Origin: Erinaceus europaeus
Lineage: Eukaryota; Chordata; Mammalia; Eulipotyphla; Erinaceidae
Direction of reading: 5' to 3'
DNA: 64,000 nucleotides
Assembly: GCF_950295315.1 (NCBI RefSeq)
Contig: NC_080164.1
Span: 12,183,659-12,247,658, forward strand
Each line of letters opens with the position of its first letter. Position 1 is the stretch's first letter. Of this stretch, positions 12,442 to 24,343 are shown one piece after another. Position numbers and translations under genes: made by a program. Under the pieces are notes generated by a model that was given only the letters and a program-made list of their open reading frames with translations, had not been told where the DNA came from and ran no database searches.

Positions 12442-12676
12442 ACGTGGCGCAAAGCTCAAAAGACCGGAGTAAGGATGCCGGTTCGAGCCCACGGCTCCCC
12501 ACCTGCAGGGAAGTCGCTTCACAGGCAGTGAAGCAGGTCTGCAGGTGTCTATCTTTTTCTCCCCCTCTCTGTCTTCCCCTCCTCTCTCCATTTTTCTCTG
12601 CCCTATCTAACAATGACAACAACAATTATAACTTCAACAATAAAACAACAAGGGCAACAAAAGGGAATATATATAT
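12442..12676 (+). repeat. SINE A, 5'-truncated, second of a tandem pair
   Basis: It starts inside the head at GTGGCGCAAAGC, lacking about the first 35 bases and so most of box A. It keeps box B (GGTTCGAGCCC), the body and an ATATATATA-modified tail. It is followed by AAGATTGACTTTCA at 12677-12690. Confidence 0.92.
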
Positions 12677-12840
12677 AAGATTGACTTTCAAAACCCAAGT
12701 TCATTAATAAAATCAAGGTATATTTGTGGTTAATTTTTTTGGTTTTCTTCACTTTTCAAAAACTTGACGCTTAGATTTAAATATTAAATATGGTTAACTA
12801 TCCTTATGGATAATATGGTTAAATATGGTTCAACTATCCT

Positions 12841-13037
12841 TATTTATTTAATGGATAGACACCTTCAGAAATAAAGAGGAAAAGCAGAGATAGAGAAGAA
12901 GAGAGACAGAGAGACACATGCAGACCTGCTTCACCACTCACAAAGTTTTCCCCTGCAGGTGGGGACTGGGGGTTCAAACCAGGGTCCTTGTGCATTGTAA
13001 CATGTGCACTTAACCAGGTGAGCTACCATCTAGCCCC
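12841..13037 (-). repeat. SINE B
   Basis: In the minus orientation, TTATTTATTTAATGGATAGAC is at the tail side; CCCCTGCAGGTGGGGACTGG and the ACATGTGCACTTAACCAGGT head are at the other end. Confidence 0.9.
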
Positions 13038-13049
13038 TGATTCCTACAG

Positions 13050-13314
13050 AGTGTTTGCTGGGGCTTGGTCTGGGCACTACACATTCACTGCTCCTGGTGG
13101 CCATTTTTGTCTTCTATTTTATTATAGAGAACAGAGAGAAATTGAGGGGGAAATGTGAGATAGCGTGGCGGAGAGAAAGATAGACCCCTGTAGGCCTGAT
13201 TGACCACCTGTGAAGTGACCGACCCCCTGCAATTGGGGAGCCAGGGACTCAAACTGGGATCCTTGAACTTCATACTATGTATGCTTAGCCCGATACACCA
13301 CTGCCCATTCCCTA
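13050..13314 (-). repeat. SINE A relative, diverged
   Basis: It includes the extra 3' module on the tail side (CACTGCTCCTGGTGGCCATT), then the body and a tRNA-like head ending CACTGCCCATTCCC. The linker is largely lost. Confidence 0.8.
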
Positions 13315-13315
13315 G

Positions 13316-13658
13316 ATTTTTTTTTTTTTTTTTTTTTTGCCTCCAAGGTTATTGTCAGAGCAAGGTGCCTGCACCACTAATCCACTGCTCCTGGAACCAG
13401 TTTTCCCCTTTTGTTGCCCTTGCTGTTTTATCATGGTTCTGGTTATTATTATTATTATTGTTGTTCTTGCTGTCGTTGGATAGGACAGAGAGAAATTGAG
13501 AGAGAAGGGGAAGACAGAGAGGGGGAGAGAAAGAGACACCTGCAGACCTGCTTCGCCTGTGATACAACTCCCAGGCCGGTGGGGAGCCTGGGCTCCAACC
13601 TGGATCCTTACTCAGGCCCTTGCGCTTTGTGCCACGTGTGCTGCCACTCGACTCCCCA
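13316..13658 (-). repeat. SINE A, long variant
   Basis: A T22 run (13317-13338, the poly(A) tail in this orientation) is followed by the GCCTCCAAGGTTATTGTCAG extra module, the TTATTATTATTATTG linker, and the body and head ending CTCGACTCCCC. AGATTTT copies lie at both edges. It lies directly next to the preceding SINE. Confidence 0.9.
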
Positions 13659-14074
13659 GCCCCCAGATTTTACACTTCTTATTCACAAAGAAGAGAAACC
13701 TCTCATGCTGTGATACTTCAGACGGTGAAACTAAGTCAGGAGTGTGAAAGTTGTGACATGTTAGAGTTGACTTCATTTTAGAAACAAAGTTTTGTAACAG
13801 TGTTAACCAGTCATACAATATATTCTTTTGAACTACCCTTTTTTTTCACTAGAAGAATTCAAGAGATATCTATTATAGATAAACTCACAGAGGAAGACCG
13901 CAGATTGTTGCTTGGCAGAGATCGCAGGGAGGGAGAAAGGAAGAAGAAATGGCTTGATATGTAATGAGTTTTACTTTGAAGAAATGGAAATATTGTGCAA
14001 CCAGACAGAGCTGTTGATTGAACAATATGGGAAATATCTAAAGGACTATCTAGTTTTCCAGGTTCATTTTATTT

Positions 14075-14382
14075 TTAAAATTTTATTTCTTTATTTACCT
14101 CCAGGGTTATATCTGGGGCTCTGTGGCTGCAGTATAAAACCACTGCTCCTGGGGCCATTTTTTATTTTATTATTATTATTATGGTGGTGGTGGTTTTTAT
14201 TTTATAGAGCAGGGACAAATTTACAGGGGAGGGGAAGATAGAGAGGGAAAGAGAAAGATCAACACCTGCAGACCTGCTTCACCACTTCTGATCTCCTGCA
14301 GAACAGGGACTGGAAAGCAGATCCTTGTGTGGGTCCTTGCACTTCATACTATATGCACTTAAACTAGTGCACCTGGCCCCTA
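14075..14382 (-). repeat. SINE A, long variant, diverged
   Basis: The tail side TTTATTTCTTTATTTACCTC, the extra module (CCACTGCTCCTGGGGCCATT), a TTATTATTATTATGG linker and the body are present. The head ends CACCTGGCCCCTAG. Confidence 0.85.
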
Positions 14383-14589
14383 GATTGTCCAAGTTTATAC
14401 AACTACTTTTACTTTTTGTGAATCTCACATTGATAAAATATTTTTGAAATAACACTACATTCTGCATGGGGAACTAGAGATCAATGTACATTTTTTCATC
14501 CCCAGAAGACAGAGATTTTATTGTACCTCTCATATTGTTAAATCCAGCAATCAGGCCACCTAAGAATGTGGGTGACAGAATTAATTAAG

Positions 14590-17500
14590 CAGTAGCCTTG
14601 GCGGCAGCTGTAGTGCTCCATGTGCTATTGCTAAAACACATTCATAAAGTCTCAGGTAGATGGTACACAGCCACTGTTTCAGCAAGTGTGTTCTTTTCCG
14701 TCCAAATTAGAAAACACAATCAGAAGCAGTTTGCATTCATGTGGGAAGGACAATATTTATTTACAATTACACCTCACGAGTGTGTTATGTTTTCTGCCTT
14801 CTGTCATACCAGAGTCCTAAGAGAGCCAGACCACCTGGACATCTCAACAAGAATCACACTGCTCCATGGCATAGCAGGCTTCCTGTAGATTAGCCAGACA
14901 AGCAAGAAGTGGCTGTCACTCTGGAGGCCTGGGCAAGACCTGGGCATCATAAAAAGCAAGTGTTACCCCTACAAAGATTCAGGAACTGGCAAGTTGAGTG
15001 AAATTTGGGTGAATCTAGATGTCAGTATTTGATACATATAACATAGAAGGCATACTGCTACATTTGGAATCTTTCTACAAAGAAAGGAAGTCTAGTATCT
15101 CCTCGACTCTCCTTCTAGAGTAACACTTTACACCTGAGAATGACTACCAAGCCACATGACGTGCTAGAGGGTACTGTGCAATCAGTACTGCCACATGGGC
15201 CACACAATCTACCAAGCGCTATGCTGGGTGTGCACTAGGTGGAAACAGGTGCTGTGTGGTACTCCGGATAAGCTTTACTAGGTCCCTAGTTGTCAAAGTT
15301 AAATCCATCTCTCTCAGAGAATGATGAGCCTTCCAGGAATAAACATCTTGCCTAGGATGAAACTCACTTGTAAAGTAAATATGGCATGTGGATGAGGCCA
15401 TGGGTTTAATCTCTGGCACTCCCATCCCTCCCCTAATAAATGTCTATTGACATGTTACTGGCTCCTCTTAGAAACACATTACTGAAGTAGAGACCAAAAT
15501 GTTAATACCTTTGGAATTTCCCCTTATAAACTAATTTCTGCCAAGTCATACAGGGCCAGAATCTTTTGCCTGTGAAATAAAGTAGATGTTACATATAGGA
15601 ATGATCCTCCTGGAAGCTACAAATTGTATCCAGAAACATACAGAGCAGCCCCTGTGACATCTGTGGAGTTGGTGCCAGAGTTGCTTGCCCCTTACCATTA
15701 ACTCAAGGTCCAATGGCCGTTCTCATGTGGTCAGCTGGACTGAAGGCAGCAACAGGGCACTGTTCCTGGGTAGTCCACTTAGGTATGTTGGCAACGAACT
15801 CAAAGCGAACGCTAATCACAAGCTCACATCATTTAGATATGCCCTGAAAGATGGTTGGGAGACATGGTTCTCCAGATGTGCTGAACTTTGAAGAGCTTCG
15901 TGACTTGCCTAGTTGGAGGTGGAAGTGGGGTAGAGACTGATGAGAGACATCATGTCATCAAAGGTCTAGGAGGAAAATAAAATGGAGGACTGGGACATTG
16001 TATGGAAAGAAGCATATGTAGGTCAATTGAAGTGGGTACAAAAACTGGAAATGGAAGAAAAAACAAAACTGGAAATGGGAACAAAACTGGAATTTTGTGT
16101 CCCAGGCTAAGAGTCTGCTCCACAAAGGAGACACTTAGCAACTAAGCAGACCATGTGGCTAAATGAGTTATCCTTAGGCAGCCTTTGTCATCAGCCACCC
16201 CATAGTAGCAAGACGGGTCCATGAATGAAGTGGTCACAGGGACAGAGCCAGAAGTTGTAGCTGGGACTAACATTATTGGATTCCACTTGGTAAACAGAGT
16301 TACTGATACTTTTGAAACTCTAGCGGTACATTCATAAAAACAAAGAACTGTCATTTTTAACAGTTGGAAATTACAGTACAGTTGTTAACACATGGATGCA
16401 ATTCCCCATCTCCCTGTGGCAGATGTCTGCAAAACATTGTCAATCCCACCAAAGTGGGATCCTTTTCTGCCCTCATACACCAGGAGCCCAGATTATCCCC
16501 AATACCCTTCCTCTCCTTCCTTCCCCAGATTCCTTTGCTTTGGTGCAATACACCACATACAACCCAAGTTTTAGATGTGTTTTCCTTTTGTTTCTTAAGT
16601 TTTACCTATGGGTGAGATCAACTGGAAATCATTCTTCTCATTTTGGCTCATTTCACTTAACATGGTTCCTTAAAATTCCAAGATGAAACAAAGGAGATGA
16701 CTTTAACTTCCCTACAAAACAAAAATTATAAATAAGTAAACAAACAAACAAATAAATATACCATTTGCGATCATTGAAATAAGCAAATAACAAAAATAAG
16801 AAAACTGAACATGCACACACATAGACACACACCTTCCAATACACTTATTTGATTTTAATAAGAAGGATGCACATATTAAGAGAACCCTGAAGAGAAATGG
16901 TTGTTTTAATGACTGTGCTGTGTTCCAAATAGCGACACTATTCCTTCCCAGGATGTATATTCTGAGTTGGCCATTCATGTGCAAATTTAGGTTATTCTGC
17001 TGCTCCATTAGCTGGGTGTTTGTTTCTCAGTGGTAAATCATAATTTACTGGAGGTTCCCACATTCTACTTTGTCTGGCTTATAGTTATGGAGAAAGACAT
17101 CATGAAGGAGTTCTTCCAACTATTATAAGAAGAGTTTCTCATGACTTATTAGGAGACCTACTTCATGATCCCTGACCCTTTAACTTTTGGCTTCTCAGAG
17201 TTGATGGTCCTGGTTCCCAAAAGGTAACATTCTTGCTAGAAGAAACAATAAGCTATCTTACAGAGTTGTATAATACCACTTGCTATGAGGGCACTTTGGT
17301 TTTGCCTGCAAGGAATTGGGGTAATCGGCCTTGATCTGCCAGATGAAATAAGGCTCCTTTGCTATGAAATGGAGAAGGTGAGCAGGAAGACCTATAGAGC
17401 CAGGAGAAATGCAAAGTGAGTTCCTCCAGGAACTTGTGTAAGGTCATGTGCAGTCATCCAGAACTGCAAGGAGAATATTTTTTCAACTTGAGAGCTTTCC

Positions 17501-17625
17501 AGAATGAAGGTTGGGGTCACACCACCAGGTAATCCATCAAGACCCGCTGACGATGAAACGATTTTAGGAGGAGAGTTATAGCCGGGTTCACTGGCAGCAG
17601 TGAGATCTCTAGTTAAACACACTAA
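14590..17625 (+). pseudogene. ERV-L-like internal region (pol and dUTPase relics)
   Basis: This is a very old endogenous retroviral body. The 14598-14888 frame (96 codons) resembles the fingers-palm part of a retroviral reverse transcriptase: a hydrophobic FFSVQI strand, then QKQFAFMWEG, then the region before the active site. The position where the two-aspartate catalytic box should lie has no aspartate pair, so the enzyme is dead. Around 15600-15800 a stretch recalls the RNase H part of ERV-L, 16180-16330 recalls its integrase start, and 17480-17600 recalls the dUTPase that follows pol in this group. All later parts are broken by stops and frame changes. An L1 fragment interrupts it at about 16370-16735. 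The RT assignment is fairly firm; the downstream parts rest on remembered nucleotide similarity and order, and are tentative. Confidence 0.6.
16370..16735 (-). mobile_element. Old L1 fragment (ORF2 end and 3' UTR)
   Basis: In the minus orientation the TTTGGCTCATTTCACTTAAC motif (16642-16661) is the typical reverse complement of the ORF2 C-terminal end. TGCTTTGGTGCAATACACCA belongs to an old L1 3' UTR. It is more diverged than the L1s at 1 and 32009. Confidence 0.65.
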
Positions 17626-18258
17626 CCTTGATCTCTAGAATCCCCCATCAAGAAAGGAGGCTGAAGAAGACATGGAATATCTCAGCCCCATAAAAGCACA
17701 TGTCAGAATAGGAAAGGGGATGGCTGTGGAAAAAAAGGATTCTGACCACACTCTGTGCACTCCTCTTTCTCTATTCCACCAGCTGAGCATGAACTGTTCC
17801 ATTATGAGGAAGGGCAAGAGGGACCAGGGTGGAAGGTACCCCATGCATTCCCCCCCCCTTTAATTTTAGCCACACTTGTCAACTCCAGGGTCACAGCAGA
17901 CTTCTAGCACACAGGCAAGAGGTAAAACTTGGACTAGGTGTTGTCATCTACTGCAGTTACTTCTGGGACCCTGGGGAAGGGTTTGGGGAGGAGACTGAGT
18001 GGGTTTGGGGCCTAGGTGCATAATGGTAGAATGTAACCTGGGCACTGGAGCAGCATGGAGACGCACATCATGGCAAGATAAGGAACAGTATTCATGCAGC
18101 TCCTGACTTGTAAATAACTTTGTCCCTAATGCAATGATAAAGGGGAGGGAAGTCATGATGTTTATGTAACTCATGGCATTGGGGAGAAAATAATTCAGTT
18201 ACTGGAGCAAGAGCAATAGGAAGAATGTCTGACATACAAGAAGCACTCAGTAAAGAAA
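17626..18258. other. Unassigned stretch downstream of the ERV-L relic
   Basis: It may include the 3' end of the retroviral relic, but no LTR ends could be recognised. A CCCCCCCC run lies near 17850. No gene. Confidence 0.4.
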
Positions 18259-18261
18259 ATG

Positions 18262-18455
18262 TGGAGGTCTGGGTGCTTGAACACACATGTTCCCATACAC
18301 AAGTATCTGGATTCAAACCCCCACTCCCCCCCTGCTGGGTATGAAGGATGCTTCAAGAGCAGTGAAGTAGGGCTGTGGGTGTCTTGCTTTCTCCCTTTCT
18401 ATCTCCATTCCCTCTCAATTTCTCTCTGTCCTATTAAACTCTATTAAAAAAAAAA
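18262..18455 (+). repeat. SINE B, old
   Basis: It has a degenerate head with ACACATGTTCCCATACACAA and a box B relative GATTCAAACCC, then CTCAATTTCTCTCTGTCCTA and an A tail. Confidence 0.75.
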
Positions 18456-18591
18456 CTTTTTTAAAATAAGAATAAATTATACATATGTGACAACTGTCTT
18501 ATAAATCATGACCTTTCATGGCCTCCTTGTTCTGGATCCTGCTGTTAAATCCATACATTAATAAACTCAGTAAATAAAAAGAAAGGCTAGG

Positions 18592-18855
18592 TTGTGGCCT
18601 ACTCAGTCATATGCTCAGCTTTCTCTATCACAGAACTGGGGTATGAGTTTCTGGACACCACATAAGAACACTCATGGGGTTGGGGGGGGCAAACTTTCTG
18701 GACCATGGAGTGGTGATATGGTCTTTCTCTCCTCTCTGTCTCGCTCTCCCTCTCTGTTTCCCTTTGTTCCTCACACTCCATAAAAGAAGAAGGAGGAGGA
18801 GTAAGGAGGGGGAGGAGAAGGGGAAGGTAAAGGGGAAGAAAAGAAAAAAACCACC
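18592..18855 (+). repeat. Possible diverged SINE with purine-rich tail
   Basis: The middle TCTTTCTCTCCTCTCTGTCTC followed by an expanded GAAGGAGGAGG-type tract (18785-18850) is the usual SINE B layout, but the tRNA-like head is not convincing. Confidence 0.4.
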
Positions 18856-18917
18856 GGAAAGAATGGAGTACTGCAAGTATCAAGCCCCAGTGTTAATCTG
18901 GGTGGCAAATGCATGAA

Positions 18918-19490
18918 TGGTTGTGTGTCTGTTTCTCCATAGAATGGCCCAGCCTTCACTTCATTCCCCCACCTCCTTTTTTATTTTCTTTCCAAGTCAC
19001 CCTTTGAACATCCAACTGAGAAGTCTAAAACACATTTGTGACTGCAACTCGAAAAGAGTTTCTTACTCTTCCAATTTTAAAGTACGAACAGACAAACAGG
19101 GAGACATTTGAAATGGAACTTAAGCATGGATCTCTGCTAAATCCACCACATCCAGCAATTTCACTTCAAAGCACAAAACCTGCAGCACTATTTATCCAGA
19201 GAAGTGAGACTGGGGTTTTGGAAGGCTGGATTGGTATTGCTCCAAATATTTATTGAACAATATTAAATATTTCTGGCTTGCAAGACCAAAGACCCAGAGT
19301 GTCTTCAGACATCATGATGCCATTACCTTTCTAATAATGCTAGGGAATAATTCACACACAGACACCCCCATGGGAACCATCCTCCTAAAATATTTTCAGC
19401 TTAGTTTTATCCAGATATTTATATTGGCACTCTCAATTTCAGTGAAAAAAACTAAAGCTTAACTGGCTGTTAGCAGTGGGATAAGATGGG
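18918..19490. other. Unique intergenic DNA, no gene seen
   Basis: No repeat core or exon recognised. Confidence 0.45.
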
Positions 19491-19549
19491 AAAATATGTT
19501 TAACTATATAATTTTCAGTAATTATGAAAAAAAAATATATATATATATT

Positions 19550-19874
19550 GCTTCCAGGGTTATCGCTGGGTTTTGGTGACAACACTACGAATTCACTGCT
19601 CCTGGAGACGATTTTTTTTCCAATTTGTTGTTGTTACTGTATTTTGTTGTTGTTATTGCTGTTGTTGTTGCTGTTGGATAGGACAGAGATAAATTCTGAG
19701 AAGACAGGAAGAGAGAGAGAAAGATAGACACCCGCAGACCTGCTTCACCACTTGTGAAGTGACCCCCCTGCAGGTGAGGAGCTGAGGTGCTCCAACCTGG
19801 ATCCTTTAGCTGGTCCCTGCACTTTGCACCATAAACCATGTGTTCTTACCCAGTGTGCTAATGCCCAGCCCCTA
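19550..19874 (-). repeat. SINE A, long variant
   Basis: The extra 3' module (GCTTCCAGGGTTATCGCTGG, CACTGCTCCTGGAGACGATT) comes first in the plus reading, then a (TTG)n linker, body and head ending TGCCCAGCCCC. An ATATATAT tract sits at the tail. Confidence 0.9.
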
Positions 19875-20004
19875 ACATGAATACTTTTGTAAAGATAGCC
19901 CTTGTGGGTAAAATCCAAATTCTAAAGAATTTTCACTAAGGATCCCCCACTTCAGAGTGATAAAGATTAGGGTCTGGTAATCTAGGAGTAGAAAAAGTTT
20001 ATGA

Positions 20005-20383
20005 GGGGGCCAGGCAGTGGTGGCAGTGTGTGTGGGGGGCAAGTTAACTGCAGATAGTACTATGTGAAAGGACCTGCATAAGGACCTGGGTTCGAGCCCC
20101 CACTCTCCAGCTCTGCAGATGTCTGTCTTTCTCTCCTTCTCTATCTACCCCCTTGCTTCTCAATTTCTCTCTGTCCTAGCAAATGAAATCCTAAAAAAAA
20201 GAAAGAAAGAAAGGGAGAGAGACAGAGAGAGAGAAAGGAAGGAAGGAAGGAAGGAAGGAAGAAAGGAAGAAGGAAGAAATAAGGAAGAAGGAAGAAATAA
20301 GGAAGAAGAAAGAAAGAAGAAAGGAAATGGCTGCTAGGGGTAGTGTGTTTGTTGTACCCCAGAAATAACCCCGGAGGCAACAA
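20005..20383 (+). repeat. SINE A/B-type element with expanded purine tract
   Basis: The head GGGGGCCAGGCAGTGGTGGC and box B GGTTCGAGCCC are followed by the body, then a GAAA/GGAA/GAAGGAA tract (20194-20328) replacing the linker, and the GGGGTAGTGT ... CCCCGGAGGC 3' module. The 13-base AAAAAGTTTATGA flanks it at 19992-20004 and 20384-20396. Confidence 0.88.
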
Positions 20384-20654
20384 AAAAAGTTTATGACACT
20401 TTGCCTTTTGCAAAGCTGTTCATAGTCAATGGGTGCTTTTATAAGGTAGTATAGATGCTCACAGCACCAGCACAAGGAAATAAGAAACTACAGGTAGTCT
20501 TTTCATTAGAAGAAAAAGTTCGGACCTTTTAGACAGTCCACACCTCCTTAGGAATTGAGAGCGTCAACATTACAGGTGAATTTTCCATTTTGAAGAGAGA
20601 CCTTTCTGAATATCTGCAGTAATAATGACCAGTGGTCTTCATGGCCTCAAACCT

Positions 20655-20905
20655 TACATTGCCAGAAGGCCAATGTTCCCACTTGAAGACGGAAAGCTTC
20701 ACAAGTGGTAAAGCAGTATTTCAGCTCCCTCCTCTCTCTCTCTCTCTCTCTGTCTACTTCTCTCAACTTTTCTATGTCTCTATAAAGATAGAGGCAAAAG
20801 GGAGAGGGAGAGGCAGAGGAGAAAGACACACATACAAAGAGAACATCTCTGGGAGCACAGGATTCATTATACAGGCACTGAGCCCCAGTGATAAATTTGG
20901 CATAT
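20655..20905 (+). repeat. SINE B/A relative, old
   Basis: AAAGCTTCACAAGTGGTAAA, a (TC)n stretch (20732-20752) and the 3' module (GGGAGCACAGGATTCATTAT, CACTGAGCCCCAGTGATAAA) identify it. The head is barely recognisable. Confidence 0.7.
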
Positions 20906-20959
20906 ATATATATGAAATGGGCCAAGATGTGATGTACATGGTTGAGGACTAATGACTAA

Positions 20960-21113
20960 GGCTAAAGTCCTAGCTCCCCACCTGCAGGGGGAAAGCTGCA
21001 TTAACAGTGAAGTAGGCTGAAGGCATCTCTTTGTCTCTATCATCATCATCATCATCATAATATTCCCTTCCCTCTAAATTTCTAACTTTCCTAACAAATA
21101 AAAGTAAGAGAGA
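20960..21113 (+). repeat. SINE B, 5'-truncated
   Basis: CTAGCTCCCCACCTGCAGGG starts the preserved part. The linker holds (ATC)n (21037-21057). It ends in an AACAAATAAAAGTAAG tail. Confidence 0.75.
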
Positions 21114-22270
21114 TAAATTTGTCATGCAATAACCCTTGTGGCAATTTAAAATATTAATCAATTTTGTAAACCTTCCAAATAAACATTTCTCTAAAGGAGC
21201 AGCGTTCTGAAATTGTTATTAACAATGAAGACAAATAAAAAGAGATCCAGATGCCTACTTGAGTAGATATCTTACAAAAGTTTTTTTTTTTTTTTTTTTG
21301 GTATTTCAAAGAACTCCTTGTTCAGCAGAGCACTGCGATAGCCTAAATCCTTCTTCACTTAGCAGAATCTTGAAAATCCTGCCTTAGTTTTCATTATGAG
21401 ATGATGATAAAGGGAGACCACCTGGGACCACAACAAGGTAGGACTAGAACGACTTCAGGAACCAAATCACAGGTGAGTGAAAACACATGTGGCTCGTGGA
21501 CAGATAGGAGGCTAGGGAGAGATTAAGTGGCTGGTAACAATCCCACAGTTTAACTGTTGATAAACCACCTCCAGTCTGTTTCACCAACAAAAAGACAGCT
21601 GAAGGGAGGAGAAGACTCACCTAAAACTCTCTAAATGCAACTGTCAGTCTCCATTGCTACTGCCCTCAGAATCTGGAGCAGCAGGCCCTGTGCTGACACC
21701 AGGGGACAGAGAACTGACCAGGAAACTCAGGAGAAGATCTATAACTTGGTGGCCAAGAGGTGGGTCTGTGTGGTGAGAGCCTTTCCATGTTGTTCTCCTG
21801 ATGAAAACATAGTAAATAGTTACCTCTGAGCCTACAGATTATAAATGGGACTTGTTTAGAAATGCTCAGGACCCAGCAGTGCTTCCCAGCTTGGCAGAGA
21901 AGCTGAATTGAGCCTGGAGCTTTGGATCCTTGGGGGTGTCAGAGTCTCTTTACATAACCACTGTGTCATCTCTCCCTCGCCCTGTTTTATTTCTTGGTCA
22001 GGAGTGAGGGATTAAGCTAAGAAGCCTACTTCTACTTTAAAAGCCCTCAGGCTCCCATATCCTACAGGGAAGGAAAAGAACAAAATTGGCTTTTGAAGCC
22101 ACTTTGCTCCAACTAAGGGATTAAAATAATATTGAAACAAATGTCAACATCCACAACTGTGAACCCTTTAAGTACCTTACTTAGACACAAGTCAATCCAG
22201 GCAAGAGTGATCAGTAATTTGAAAAGTACTGAGAGAGGGACCTCATAACATACCATGTAGAATGGTTAAA
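21114..22270. other. Unique intergenic DNA, no gene seen
   Basis: It contains a T19 run at about 21281-21299. A 64-codon frame at 21635-21829 has no recognisable family features or splice context. No RNA gene seen. Confidence 0.5.
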
Positions 22271-22274
22271 CCAA

Positions 22275-22500
22275 AGAGGAGCAATGTGTGGCTTTAGTAA
22301 TTTCTTCTCTGCTAAACATGGGCATTGACAGGTTGATCCATACCCCCAGTCTGTTTCTATCTTTCCCTAGTGGGGCAGGGCTCTGGGGAGGTGGGTTTCC
22401 AGGACACGCTGGAGAGGTCGTCTGCCCAGGGAAGTCAAGTTGACATCATGGCAGCATCTGAAACTTATTGGCTGAAAGATGGTAAGATATAAAGCAGGGA
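22275..22500 (-). mobile_element. L1 3' UTR fragment
   Basis: The plus reading GGGCATTGACAGGTTGATCC, CTTTCCCTAGTGGGGCAGGG and CCCAGGGAAGTCAAGTTGAC matches the reverse complement of the distal L1 3' UTR. Confidence 0.82.
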
Positions 22501-22654
22501 AAATTGCTGAATGATCAGAAACCTAATGGTAAGAATATAGAAGATGAAATTTGGGTTTTCCATTTTGGGAAAAGTTATAAAGTCTATTTTAGGTAAATTC
22601 CAAGGGCCTGTAACTTCTCTAATTATTGCTTGAGCCTGACAGCTAACATACAGG

Positions 22655-22990
22655 CTTTATTTATTTATTTATTTATTTTTGCCATGGAGCTATTTCTGGG
22701 GTTGACTGTCTTCATTATAACCCATTCCTGTTGATGATTTTCCTCCCTTCCCTTGCTTGTTTTTTCCTCTTTCTTTCTCTCCTTTTCTCCTTCTTCTTCT
22801 TTTCTTTGATAGGAGGTGACAAAGAGAAGGCGAGAGATAGAGAGAAAGAGAAACCCTAGCAGTACTGCTCTGGGGCTGGTGACTGCTCAGCCCTCTCCCT
22901 CCTCTATCTCCCCAGAAGTAGGGAAAGGGCCTTGACCCCAGGTTCTCACACATCCTCAGGTATAGATTGTACTAGACTAACCACCACTTG
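22655..22990 (-). repeat. Diverged SINE A-like element
   Basis: A (TTTA)n tail side at 22656-22680, TTGCCATGGAGCTATTTCTG as a relative of the 3' module, a pyrimidine-rich linker and a GACAAAGAGAAGGCGAGAGA body. The head ends ACCACTTGACTCC near 22995. Confidence 0.65.
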
Positions 22991-22999
22991 ACTCCTGTA

Positions 23000-23031
<32 letters not shown>

Positions 23032-23051
23032 ATATATGTATATATATATTT
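23000..23051. repeat. (TA)n/(TG)n microsatellite
   Basis: A compound alternating TATATA, TGTGTG, TATATA tract next to the SINE head. Confidence 0.95.
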
Positions 23052-24140
23052 GATATAATATATAATAAAATAATATACATTGTTTCTTCCTGATTTGTAA
23101 GGAAATAAGGAAAGCTCACATGGGTTGAATGCCTTCCTGCTTTTTGAATCTTTCACAAGATGCTGAAAATTTGCTTTGGGGGAATCGAGTGGCCTTCTCC
23201 CACTCACAGAAGGAGCAGTTCCTTCTTCACTAGTCAGCTCAGGTTAGGGCTGTTTTCTATACACCATACTCCCAGTCTCCCCTGCTCTATCTGATCTTTC
23301 CTGAACCAGAAAGCACAGGAAAAGAGATGGCAGCTGAAGAAGCCCTGCAGTGTTGGGAACTCAGACACAGTATCACTCCCATCATTGCTTGATCCCTCTT
23401 TTCTTCTCCCCAAAGCTCTATTTTAGTGCCTCCTGCTCATGAATCAAATGTTTGCTGCTTCTGAACCACATCATGCACCTGCCTGAAGCACTGCTTAGAT
23501 TTTCTCTCTGGGGGATAGTTTGTGTGAAGCCCACTGAGTTGAAAGTCCTTCAGCATTTGCTCTTTCTGACACCTGGGAGGCAGAGCCACAGCAGGCCGCT
23601 TTGTAGTCTAGCCGCTAAATGTTAGAAAGTCAGATGAAGACAGAAAGTTCAAGGTCTGGCCACATTCAGCTTTGGTATCACAGTGCTGCATACTCGACAA
23701 TCATTTTGTGAGGCAGGGACATTAGCTTTAGAAACATTTAAAATTTAAGACATAAGAACAGCGAAAGCCTCTAAGTCTTCAATTTTATTCATTCGCCGAC
23801 CAAAATCATAAACCCTGTCACAAAAATCACTTGTTCTGAGGCACTGTCCAAGTGAAAGGGCAGAGTTTTCTTATGTTGACAAGGGGCCTGAACATGGTTT
23901 CTTTCTGCTGCTGGAATAAGAAAGTCAGAGCAAGGCAGTAGGGTGGTATGTCTGGTTCATTGTTTTGTGAAGAGGCTCCTGAAGACAGAATGCCACTGGG
24001 ATTTTGCCCTGATGTGGGGAAGTATTTATCCTGGAACCCAGAACACAGAAACTCAAATAACAAGAAGTTTCTTCAAATCTTATAAGATGCAATTAGTCAG
24101 AGAAACCAGCTGTCTATTTTTTAACAAAAATATATTTTAA
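23052..24140. other. Unique intergenic DNA, no gene seen
   Basis: Relatively balanced base composition compared with the surroundings. No repeat core, no open frame with family features. Confidence 0.45.
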
Positions 24141-24145
24141 TGTAC

Positions 24146-24343
24146 CTATTATTGGATAGAGACAGAGATTTAGAAGGGTGAGATACTTGGAGAGAGAGAT
24201 AGAGACAAAGAGTCATCTCAGGTCCTGCTTTACCACTCGTGAAACGTACTCCCTACAGATGGGGACCAGGGACTTGGACCTGAGTCCTGTGACTGTAACA
24301 TGAGCACTTAACCAGGTATGTTTCCATCTGACCGCGTGAGACC
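24146..24343 (-). repeat. SINE B
   Basis: TATTGGATAGAGACAGAGAT at the tail side, CCCTACAGATGGGGACCAGG in the middle, and ACATGAGCACTTAACCAGGT in the head. Confidence 0.88.

Noticed and set aside
12123..12690. CRISPR-like spaced direct repeats
   Set aside because: The three repeats are SINE target duplications in a mammalian genome, with SINEs as the spacers.
13411..13713. Cysteine/tyrosine-rich small proteins repeated across the window (frames such as LLFYCCSYY and RERERE-like)
   Set aside because: They are translations of the SINE A linker and purine-rich core and recur wherever the SINE does.
14598..14888. 96-codon open frame as a possible host exon
   Set aside because: The residues follow a retroviral reverse transcriptase pattern and the catalytic box is lost; it fits the ERV-L relic and not a gene.
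18592..18855. Named SINE family for this stretch
   Set aside because: The tRNA-like head cannot be aligned with any of the five groups, so it was left as a possible SINE.
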